Positions 29,000 to 36,386 of a stretch of 57,115 nt of DNA are shown here, one piece after another (position 1 is the first letter of the stretch; the number at the start of each line of letters is the position of its first letter). The notes beneath the pieces were generated by a model. That model did no database searches and was not told where the DNA came from. It saw only the letters and a program-made list of their open reading frames with translations. The DNA comes from an uncultured Gluconobacter sp. GTDB taxonomy: Bacteria > Pseudomonadota > Alphaproteobacteria > Acetobacterales > Acetobacteraceae. The stretch is taken from positions 1 to 57,115 of the forward strand of contig CALFLO010000007.1 in NCBI GenBank assembly GCA_937880175.1. The letters are read 5' to 3'. A program made the translations under genes and the position numbers.

Positions 29000-29983
29000 T
29001 CAGGGCAGCAGAACGGCGGCACCGTCGAAACGGCCGTGTCGGAGGTCGTCCAGAGCCTGATTGGCATCCTTGAGAGCGTAGGGCGTGTTGGTCACCTTGA
29101 TGCCGATTTCCGGGGCGATTTTCAGGAAATCCAGACCGTCCTGCCGGGTCAGGTTGGCGACGGAGACGATTTCGCGCTCTTCCCACAATGTGTCGTAGGA
29201 AAAGGCCGGGATTTCGCTCATATGGATGCCGCCGCACACGACTTTTCCGCCTTTGCGGATGGCCTTGAGACCGGCGGGGAGCAGCGCGCCGACGGGGGCG
29301 AAGAGGATGACGGCGTCCAGCGGTTCGGGCGGCAGTTCGTCCGAGCCTCCCGCCCAGACGGCACCCAGCGAGCGGGCGAAATCCTGTTTCTGCGTGTCGC
29401 CGGGGGAGGTGAAGGCGTAAACGTCGCGGCCCTGCCAGCGCAGGACCTGCGTGATGATGTGGGCCGCTGCGCCGAAGCCGTAGAGGCCGATCTTTTTGCC
29501 GTTTCCGGCTTTGTTCAGGCAGCGCCAGCCGATCAGCCCGGCGCAGAGCAGGGGGGCCAGATCCTTGTCTTCGCCCTTGTCGCCCATCGGGAAGGCGTAA
29601 CGGGCATCGGCGACCGTCATGGTCGCGTAGCCACCATTGCGTGTGAAGCCTGTGAAAAGGGGATGGTCGCAGAGATTTTCCATCCCGTGCGTGCAGTAAT
29701 AGCAGTGCCCGCAGGTGTGTCCGAGCCAGGGCACGCCGACTCTCTCGCCCACCGACAGGCCAGTGACATTGCTGCCCAGTTTGTCGATCCGGCCAACGAT
29801 TTCGTGGCCGGGGATAATGGGGAGGGTGGCGTGGGGGAGTTCGCCATCCACGACATGCAGGTCCGTCCGGCACACGCCGCAGGCGCCGATCCGGATGCGG
29901 ATTTCATCCGGGCCGGGTTCAGGGTCGGGGAGTTCGACCCATTCCAGAGGCGTATGATGGGCTTTGAGCTGCATGGCGAACAT
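29000..29983 (-). CDS. Zinc-dependent alcohol dehydrogenase family protein, probably NADP-preferring
   Basis: A 327-residue medium-chain dehydrogenase. Catalytic zinc ligands are C38, H60 and C147; structural zinc ligands are C91, C94, C97 and C105. The nucleotide loop reads GFGAAA (169-174), and the position after the second Rossmann strand is T192-S193 instead of an acidic residue, which favours NADP(H). ATG 29983 follows AAGGAGAAC; the frame continues upstream into adhP but that part is a shadow. Last gene of the transhydrogenase-alcohol dehydrogenase operon. Substrate is unknown. Confidence 0.9.
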   Translation of the reverse strand: MFAMQLKAHHTPLEWVELPDPEPGPDEIRIRIGACGVCRTDLHVVDGELPHATLPIIPGHEIVGRIDKLGSNVTGLSVGERVGVPWLGHTCGHCYYCTHGMENLCDHPLFTGFTRNGGYATMTVADARYAFPMGDKGEDKDLAPLLCAGLIGWRCLNKAGNGKKIGLYGFGAAAHIITQVLRWQGRDVYAFTSPGDTQKQDFARSLGAVWAGGSDELPPEPLDAVILFAPVGALLPAGLKAIRKGGKVVCGGIHMSEIPAFSYDTLWEEREIVSVANLTRQDGLDFLKIAPEIGIKVTNTPYALKDANQALDDLRHGRFDGAAVLLP

Positions 29984-30006
29984 GGCGTGTTCTCCTTGGG
30001 CTGTTT

Positions 30007-31038
30007 TCAGGACCGGAAGTCGAGCACCGTACGACCTTCGAGGCGACCATTCTGCAAATCGTCGAAGATCGTGTTGATGTTTTCGAGCTTGCCGGGGGTG
30101 ACGACGGATTTGACCTTGCCACGGGCGAAGAAATCCATGGCTTCGATCATGTCCAGTCGCGTGCCCACGATGGAGCCGCGGATGGTGGTGCCGTTCATGA
30201 CCATGTCGAAGATCGAGACCGGGAAGTCGCCGGGTGGCAGTCCGTTCAGGACGATGGTGCCGCCGCGCCGGGCATAGCCCATGGCCTGCGAAAACGCCGT
30301 CCGTCCGACAGCGGTGACGAGGGCGCCATGCGCGCCGCCGATCTGCTGCTGGATGAACTTCGCAGGATCGGTGTCCTTGGCGTTGACCGTCAGTGCCGCC
30401 CCGAGCGTCTTGGCCGTGGCGAGTTTTTCGTCGTCGATATCCACGGCGACGACATTCATGCCCATGGCGACGGCATATTGCACGGCCATCTGGCCGAGGC
30501 CGCCGACACCCGAGACAGCGACCCACTGTCCCGCGCGCGCTTCGGTCATTTTCAGGCCCTTATAGACCGTCAGGCCCGCGCACAGGACCGGGGAGGCCTG
30601 AAGCGGGTCGGTGGTCGACGGCAGGTGTGCGACGTAATTGGGGTCTGCCACGACGTATTCGGCGAAGCAGCCATTGACGCTGTAGCCGGTGTCTTCCTGC
30701 TTTTCGCAGAGTGTTTCCCAGCCGCCGAAACAGTGTTCGCAGTGACCGCAGGCGGAATAGAGCCAGGGCACGCCCACGACATCGCCGGTCTTGACGAAAT
30801 CGCCGACCTGACTGCCGACGGCGACGATATGGCCGACACCTTCATGGCCGGGAATGAACGGCGGGTTGGGTTTGGACGGCCAGTCCCCCCGCGCTGCGTG
30901 CAGGTCGGTGTGGCAGACACCGCAGGTATCGACCTTTACGAGGATCTGGTTGGGTTTGATCTCCGGGATGGGGAGCCGCTCGATGGAGAGCGGCTTGCCG
31001 AATTCACGGACGACGGCGGCGAGCATTGTATCAGCCAT
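30007..31038 (-). CDS. adhP: Alcohol dehydrogenase AdhP
   Basis: A 343-residue zinc alcohol dehydrogenase of the AdhP type, oxidising primary alcohols or reducing aldehydes in the cytoplasm. Catalytic zinc ligands C42, H65 and C153 and structural ligands C97, C100, C103 and C111 are all present. The Rossmann loop is GVGGLG (177-182) and D200 at the end of the next strand selects NAD(H). It lies 23 bp after pntB and 23 bp before the second dehydrogenase, each with its own AAAGGAG-like ribosome-binding site. Confidence 0.95.
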   Translation of the reverse strand: MADTMLAAVVREFGKPLSIERLPIPEIKPNQILVKVDTCGVCHTDLHAARGDWPSKPNPPFIPGHEGVGHIVAVGSQVGDFVKTGDVVGVPWLYSACGHCEHCFGGWETLCEKQEDTGYSVNGCFAEYVVADPNYVAHLPSTTDPLQASPVLCAGLTVYKGLKMTEARAGQWVAVSGVGGLGQMAVQYAVAMGMNVVAVDIDDEKLATAKTLGAALTVNAKDTDPAKFIQQQIGGAHGALVTAVGRTAFSQAMGYARRGGTIVLNGLPPGDFPVSIFDMVMNGTTIRGSIVGTRLDMIEAMDFFARGKVKSVVTPGKLENINTIFDDLQNGRLEGRTVLDFRS

Positions 31039-31061
31039 TGGAAAGGCTCCTTTGGACTATC

Positions 31062-32483
31062 TTACGAGGCGGCGAGGCCCTTGACGGCCTCCACCATCTT
31101 GGAGAGCACGGCCTGCGCATCGCCGAAGACCATGGCGCAGTTGTCCTGGAAGAACAGCGGGTTCTGGACGGCGGAATAGCCCATTCCCATGCCGCGCTTG
31201 ATGACGAAGACCTGACGGGCCTTGTCTGCATTCAGGATCGGCATGCCGTAGATCGGGGAGGACTTGTCCGTCCGGGCGGAGGGGTTCACCACGTCGTTCG
31301 CGCCGATGATGAGGGCGACGTCGGTATCGGCGAAGCTGTCGTTGATGTCGTCCATGTCGTAGATCATGTCGTACGGTACGCCGGCTTCGGCGAGCAGCAC
31401 GTTCATGTGGCCCGGCATACGTCCGGCGACCGGATGGATCGCGAATTTCACGTCCACGCCCGCGGCCTGAAGCAGTTTGACGAACTCGTAAAGCTTGCCC
31501 TGGGCCTGTGCGACGGCGAGGCCGTAGCCCGGCACGATGATGACCGTGGAGGCATAGCGCATCGTGGTGGCGGCATCGCCAGCGGCGACGGATTTGGCTT
31601 CTTTCTGCGGGCCTGTGGCCGCGGCGGCGGTGGCTTCACCGAAATTGCTGAACAGGACGTTGGTGATGGAGCGGTTCATGCCCTTGGCCATCATGACCGT
31701 CAGCAGCGTACCGGCAGACCCCACGACCATACCGGCGATCATCAGGGCCGGATCGGCCATGACATAACCTTCAAGGCCCACGGCAAGACCCGTGAAGGCG
31801 TTGTACAGCGAGATCACGACCGGCATGTCGGCACCGCCGATGGGGACGGTCATGCAGATGCCGCAGAGCAGCGCGCCCATGAAGAACAGCAGGGCGAACA
31901 GGCCACCGCCGGGCTGGTGGTACTGGGCGACGGCCATGACGCCGAGCAGGACTGTCAGCATGAAGAAGGCGGCATTGACAATGCGCTGTCCTCCGAAGCG
32001 GATCGGCTTGTTCATGCGGCCGTCGAGCTTGGCCCAGGCGATCAGCGAGCCGGAAAGCGACATGCTGCCGATCAGGCCACCGGCGACGGTGACGAGAAGT
32101 TGGCCGATGCCGGTGTCTTTCGGGCCGGTCAGGGCGATGACGGACACGGCTGCGGCAGCGCCACCGCCCATGCCGTTGAAGAGGGCGACCATCTGCGGCA
32201 TCGCGGTCATGGCGACGCTGCGGCCTTTCCAGCCGGCCCAGCCGCCACCGATGACGAGTGCGAGCACGGCGAGGATGACGTTCACGACGATATGGGGCCG
32301 GGCCGCGTCGGAAACGCTGAAGATCTGGAGAAAGCTGGCCGCGACGACGAACAGCATACCCCAGCCTGCGGTCACGATGCCCGAAACGGCCGTGACGGGG
32401 GAGGACATGCGCTTGAGGCCGTAGACCAGCAGGGCCGAGGCAATGAGGGCGCTGAGGGCTACGATATAGGCGAGCAGGATCAT
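31062..32483 (-). CDS. pntB: NAD(P) transhydrogenase beta subunit
   Basis: A 473-residue membrane subunit with eight or nine hydrophobic helices in the first ~270 residues and a C-terminal NADP(H)-binding domain (VIIVPGYGLAVAQAQ near 320, DINDSFADTDVALIIGANDVVNP). It works with PntAA and PntAB to move hydride from NADH to NADP+ using the proton gradient. Its start overlaps the pntAB stop by 4 bp. Confidence 0.97.
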   Translation of the reverse strand: MILLAYIVALSALIASALLVYGLKRMSSPVTAVSGIVTAGWGMLFVVAASFLQIFSVSDAARPHIVVNVILAVLALVIGGGWAGWKGRSVAMTAMPQMVALFNGMGGGAAAAVSVIALTGPKDTGIGQLLVTVAGGLIGSMSLSGSLIAWAKLDGRMNKPIRFGGQRIVNAAFFMLTVLLGVMAVAQYHQPGGGLFALLFFMGALLCGICMTVPIGGADMPVVISLYNAFTGLAVGLEGYVMADPALMIAGMVVGSAGTLLTVMMAKGMNRSITNVLFSNFGEATAAAATGPQKEAKSVAAGDAATTMRYASTVIIVPGYGLAVAQAQGKLYEFVKLLQAAGVDVKFAIHPVAGRMPGHMNVLLAEAGVPYDMIYDMDDINDSFADTDVALIIGANDVVNPSARTDKSSPIYGMPILNADKARQVFVIKRGMGMGYSAVQNPLFFQDNCAMVFGDAQAVLSKMVEAVKGLAAS

Positions 32484-32803
32484 GACTTGGCTCCTGATGC
32501 CGGTGTCGCGGGTTTGGTGCTGGGTTTGAACATGGCCAGCATCCGGTCGGTCACGACATAGCCGCCGACCACGTTACCGGCGCCGAGCATGACGCCCAGA
32601 AAACCGACGACCTGTTCCAGAACGGACGAGGCGTTGAACAGCGCGCCGAGGGCGCCGACGACCACGATGCCGTGCACGAAGTTCGAGCCGGACATGAGCG
32701 GCGTATGCAGGATGGAGGGGACGCGGCTGATGACTTCATAGCCCGTGAAAGCCGCGAGCATGAAGATGTACAGTGCGATGACGAAGGTCATTGCGGTGAT
32801 CAT
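32480..32803 (-). CDS. pntAB: NAD(P) transhydrogenase alpha subunit part 2 (membrane)
   Basis: A 107-residue protein with three hydrophobic helices, corresponding to the membrane C-terminus of the E. coli alpha subunit. The split into separate PntAA and PntAB chains is usual for alphaproteobacteria. VISRVPSILHTPLMSGSN is the conserved loop between helices. It overlaps both neighbours by 4 bp, indicating strict co-translation. Confidence 0.95.
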   Translation of the reverse strand: MITAMTFVIALYIFMLAAFTGYEVISRVPSILHTPLMSGSNFVHGIVVVGALGALFNASSVLEQVVGFLGVMLGAGNVVGGYVVTDRMLAMFKPSTKPATPASGAKS

Positions 32804-34029
32804 TTTGCGGTCTCCTTGCCCGCGTCGTTGGCGGCGGGAGTTGTGGGCGCGGGAGTGGCGGCGGGAGCAGGGGCAACAGGCGCGGGCGGGGCCGGCGAAT
32901 TCGGATCCACGGCGGTGCGGATGCCGTCATTCGTGATGTAGCCGTCATGCGTGAGCGCCGTGCCGGAGATGACTTCGTCCGTGAAGTCCGGGGCCAGACC
33001 CTTGTCCTTGGTGATGATCTGCTGGAGCAGATGCATGATGTTTTTGGAGTAGAGTTCGCTGGCCTGTTCGGCGAGCATGGAGGGGACGTTGATCGGGCCG
33101 ACGACGGTGGTGGGGCCGACCTGAACGGTCTGTCCGGCCTGCGTACCTTCGCAGTTGCCGCCACCTTCCGCGCCGAGATCGATGATGACCGCGCCGGGCT
33201 TCATGGCTTTGATCTGTTCGGCGTCGATCAGGCGCGGGGCGTGCTTGCCGGGGACGGCTGCTGTCGTGACGATCAGGTCGGAGCGGGCGATGTGATCGCT
33301 CAGCGCCTTGCGGACTTTCTGTTTCTCGTCGTCGGTCAGTTCGCGGGCATAGCCGCCCTGACCGGTGGCATCGACGCCCGTATCGACGAACTTGGCGCCG
33401 AGGGACTGCGCTTCTTCCTTGGTTTCAGGGCGGACGTCATAGCCTTCGGTCACGGCGCCGAGACGCTTGGCGGTAGCCAGAGCCTGAAGACCTGCCACGC
33501 CGAGGCCCATGACGAGGACCTGTGCGGCGCGCAGGGAACCGACGGCCGTGGTCATCATGGGCAGGATCTTGGGCATGTGCACCGCGCCCATCAGGACGGC
33601 GTAATACCCGGCCAGCGTGGCTTGGCTGGAGAGGGCGTCCATGGCCTGGGCGCGGGAAATGCGGGGCACGAGTTCCATGGCGAAACAGGTGATTTTCCCG
33701 TCCCGCAGGGCCTTCACCAGATCCGGGTTGTTGCGGCCATAGATGAAGGAAACGAGGATGGCGCCGGGCTTCATGGCCTTGACTGTTTCCAGCGTTGGCG
33801 GCTGGACGGCGAGGACGATGTCGGCATCTGCCGCAAGGGCGTTGCGGTCCGGCGAGAAGGTCACGTCCTTGTAGGTGCTGTCGGGATAGGACGATGCGAG
33901 ACCTGCGCCTGTTTCCATGGAAAAGGCGATCCCCAGCGGGGCGAGTTTGTCGGCGACCTGAGGAATGAGGGCGACGCGGCGTTCTCCGCCTTCGTCGCGT
34001 TCTTTCAGGACTGAAATCTTGACAGTCAT
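32800..34029 (-). CDS. pntAA: NAD(P) transhydrogenase alpha subunit part 1 (NAD-binding)
   Basis: A 409-residue soluble subunit binding NAD(H). Alanine-dehydrogenase-like N-terminal half (KERDEGGERRVALIP), Rossmann loop VMGLGVAGLQALATAKRLGA near 175, and AVIIDLGAEGGGNCEGT. The C-terminal ~35 residues are an Ala/Pro linker (PAPPAPVAPAPAATPAPTT) of low complexity. First gene of the operon, preceded by a promoter with two perfect palindromes. Confidence 0.97.
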   Translation of the reverse strand: MTVKISVLKERDEGGERRVALIPQVADKLAPLGIAFSMETGAGLASSYPDSTYKDVTFSPDRNALAADADIVLAVQPPTLETVKAMKPGAILVSFIYGRNNPDLVKALRDGKITCFAMELVPRISRAQAMDALSSQATLAGYYAVLMGAVHMPKILPMMTTAVGSLRAAQVLVMGLGVAGLQALATAKRLGAVTEGYDVRPETKEEAQSLGAKFVDTGVDATGQGGYARELTDDEKQKVRKALSDHIARSDLIVTTAAVPGKHAPRLIDAEQIKAMKPGAVIIDLGAEGGGNCEGTQAGQTVQVGPTTVVGPINVPSMLAEQASELYSKNIMHLLQQIITKDKGLAPDFTDEVISGTALTHDGYITNDGIRTAVDPNSPAPPAPVAPAPAATPAPTTPAANDAGKETAK

Positions 34030-34167
34030 TGGCTGCGATCCTGTGTCTGTCGTCGGGCGCGGGCTGTCGCCAAAGAAGAGGCTGAACAGGAAAGGCCCGT
34101 GCCCCGTTCGACGTCACCATGACGCCTGTTTGGGGCGGAAACCATTGATGGATATCAAAAGGAAGAA
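34030..34167. other. Leader of the pntAA operon
   Basis: This 138-bp stretch between the pntAA start and its promoter contains no open frame I can support. AGGATCG lies just before the ATG. The whole gap to dnaG is 343 bp; its left half is this leader and the right half holds the promoter and palindromes. Confidence 0.5.
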
Positions 34168-34196
34168 ATTATATCTGCACGGAAATTATTCGTAAT
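34168..34196 (-). promoter_or_regulatory. Putative promoter of the pnt-adh operon
   Basis: On the minus strand a perfect TATAAT (34173-34168) lies 17 bp after TTACGA (34196-34191), a weak -35. The first palindrome covers this -35, which fits repression. Confidence 0.6.
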
Positions 34197-34212
34197 GACC
34201 GATCGGTCATTA
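34193..34212. promoter_or_regulatory. TetR-type operator, copy 1
   Basis: TAATGACCGATCGGTCATTA is a perfect 20-bp palindrome. Its core TGACCGATCGGTCA is shared with copy 2, centre to centre 34 bp. GACC-N4-GGTC cores are typical of TetR-family sites; I recall a similar NemR box. Confidence 0.85.
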
Positions 34213-34227
34213 TGATTTTGTGACAGT

Positions 34228-34245
34228 ACTGACCGATCGGTCAGT
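34228..34245. promoter_or_regulatory. TetR-type operator, copy 2
   Basis: ACTGACCGATCGGTCAGT is a perfect 18-bp palindrome with the same core as copy 1. It lies upstream of the pnt promoter and 128 bp before dnaG. No TetR gene is encoded in the window, so the regulator acts in trans. Confidence 0.85.
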
Positions 34246-34372
34246 TTTCTGCGGGGTGCCGCAATGGTGCGCGCGGTGGATTTCGGGAAAAAGTTTCCTT
34301 TAAACAGAAGGGCTGGCGCTGTATTCGCTCGTGGACCTTCTTTCCAACCCGCATGAAAGGCTCTTCCTGCCC

Positions 34373-36220
34373 ATGGCAATTGATGCTGCTTTTCTGGACG
34401 AACTGCGGAACCGGACTCCGCTTCCGTCGCTCATCGGGCGGCGTAACAAGTTGGTGAGGTCCGGTCGGAACTGGAAAACCTGCTGTCCGTTCCATGGCGA
34501 GAAGACGCCGTCCTTTTACATTTATGACGACCATTTCCACTGCTTCGGCTGCGGTGTGCATGGCGATGCGATCTCTTATGTGATGCAGAGCGAAGGGCGC
34601 AGTTTCCCTGAAGCCGTCGAGCAGCTTGCTTCCGAAGCCGGACTCGAGGTTCCGAAAGCGGACCCGCGGACGCAGGAGCGTGCCCGGGAGGCGCAGTCGC
34701 TTGGGGATGTTCTCAATCTCGTGCAGGAGAGCTATCGCCGTCGGCTGTACCGGCCGGAGGGGCGTGAGGGGCTGGCGTATCTGCGCGGGCGCGGGCTGAC
34801 GGAAGAAACGATCGAGCGGTTCGGTCTGGGCTGGTCCGGGGACGGGCGGCAGTTGCTGGATGAACTGCGGCCGCACGGGGTGACGGTCGAGATGCTGATC
34901 CGGGCCGGCGTCATGCGTGTGGATGAGCAGGGGGCTCCGAAAGGGGAGCTGTTTTTCAACCGTGTGACGTTCCCCATCCGGGACCGGCGGGGACGCATGA
35001 TGTCCTTCGGCGCCCGCACGCTGGGGGACGGGCAGCCCAAATATCTCAATGGGCCGGAAACGGCCCTCTTCTCCAAGCGGCGCACGCTGTTCAATCTCGA
35101 TCTGGCGCGCGAGGCCGTGCATCGCGGCGCGGAGCTCGTGGTGGTCGAGGGGTACATGGACGTCATTGCCATGGATCAGGCGGGGTTCGGCGGGGCCGTT
35201 GCGCCGCTGGGCACCGCGATGGGGGAGGAGCAGCTTGAGCTGCTGTGGCGGATGTCGCCGTCACCGATCCTCTGTCTTGATGGTGATGCGGCGGGTGCGC
35301 GGGCGGCGTTGCGGGTGTGTGAGGTCTCGCTGCCGCTGCTTGCTCCGGAGCGGACCATCCGGTTCTGCCGGCTTGATCCGAAGGATGATCCGGACAGCCT
35401 GATCCGCAGCCGCGGACCGCGGGCCATGCAGGAAGTCCTGTCCGGGGCGACCTCGATGGCGGAGGAACTGTTCGGGCTGCTGACAGTGGGGCTGGTGGAT
35501 CCGGGGCCGGACCAGCGTGCTGCCCTGCGTGAAAAGCTGGTGGCGCTGTCGAAACTGATCCCCGATCGCTCTTTGGCATCGGAATATCGCAGCACGCTTC
35601 TGGACATGTTCTTTGCCCGCTTCAGGCGGAAAAAGACCTTCCAGCGCAAGGGAGGCGAGAGCCTGCCGCTATCGACGCAGGCGCCCGGGGCAATGCGCGA
35701 TGTGGAGTCGGGAAACCTGGAGCGGCTGAACATCATGACGGCGATGCTGCTTCACCATCCCGATATCCTTCCGGAAGTGGAACAGGCTTACAGTGGTCTG
35801 CGCCTGCCGCCCGAGCTGGACCGTCTGCGCGCGGCAATGCTGGACTGGTCCTGTCAGGAAGAGGAACGTGAGGACCTGACGGGAGAGAGCTGCATGGCGT
35901 GGCTTGAAGAGCATGGACTGGCCGATCTGGCGCAGGTGGTCAAAAGTGGTCCGCTGCCTCGCGGGGTTGGAGACGGCAAGGTCAGGGACGAGATCCTCAA
36001 GGTGGATGTCATTGAAAGCTGGTGGCATTTTTATGCGCTGGTCAATTTCCAGACTTTCGAACGAACACTGCAAGAAGACGTGACCCGGGCTGTGATCGAA
36101 GGAGACATGGAGCCTTTCGTGGATGAGAACGGCAATAGTGGACTGCGTTTTCCGAATGCGCTGATGACGCGCCTGCGGGTTCGGGATGCCCTGAAGAGTG
36201 GAGAGCGGGTCGGGGAGTAA
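34373..36220 (+). CDS. dnaG: DNA primase
   Basis: A 615-residue primase that makes RNA primers for replication. Zinc-binding CHC2 motif with C38, H41, C57 and C60; TOPRIM core with VVVEGYMDVIAMDQAG and LCLDGDAAG near residue 300; a C-terminal helicase-interacting region. ATG 34373 follows GAAAGG; an in-frame GTG at 34331 would add 14 residues. rpoD follows after 166 bp, the core of the macromolecular synthesis operon; rpsU is not next to it here. Confidence 0.97.
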   Translation: MAIDAAFLDELRNRTPLPSLIGRRNKLVRSGRNWKTCCPFHGEKTPSFYIYDDHFHCFGCGVHGDAISYVMQSEGRSFPEAVEQLASEAGLEVPKADPRTQERAREAQSLGDVLNLVQESYRRRLYRPEGREGLAYLRGRGLTEETIERFGLGWSGDGRQLLDELRPHGVTVEMLIRAGVMRVDEQGAPKGELFFNRVTFPIRDRRGRMMSFGARTLGDGQPKYLNGPETALFSKRRTLFNLDLAREAVHRGAELVVVEGYMDVIAMDQAGFGGAVAPLGTAMGEEQLELLWRMSPSPILCLDGDAAGARAALRVCEVSLPLLAPERTIRFCRLDPKDDPDSLIRSRGPRAMQEVLSGATSMAEELFGLLTVGLVDPGPDQRAALREKLVALSKLIPDRSLASEYRSTLLDMFFARFRRKKTFQRKGGESLPLSTQAPGAMRDVESGNLERLNIMTAMLLHHPDILPEVEQAYSGLRLPPELDRLRAAMLDWSCQEEEREDLTGESCMAWLEEHGLADLAQVVKSGPLPRGVGDGKVRDEILKVDVIESWWHFYALVNFQTFERTLQEDVTRAVIEGDMEPFVDENGNSGLRFPNALMTRLRVRDALKSGERVGE

Positions 36221-36386
36221 AAGCGGGGCCGAGGATACACTGGCGGGACATAAGAAACGGTTTCGGAACGATTTTTATTCCCGAAAGGTTGCATTCTTTA
36301 GGGTGCCAATCTTGACTTCGGGCGCAGGATCGACCACCTGCACGCTGCCGGATTGCTAACTCGCGGCGGAGTTGACGGAGAGACGA

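Noticed and set aside
29984..30526. Long upstream extension of the second alcohol dehydrogenase frame
   Set aside because: It overlaps adhP in another phase and is Arg/His-rich; ATG 29983 has a clear AAGGAG.
31026..32561. A 511-codon His/Gly-rich open frame opposite pntB
   Set aside because: Composition is typical of the reverse of membrane-protein codons; no supporting start signal.
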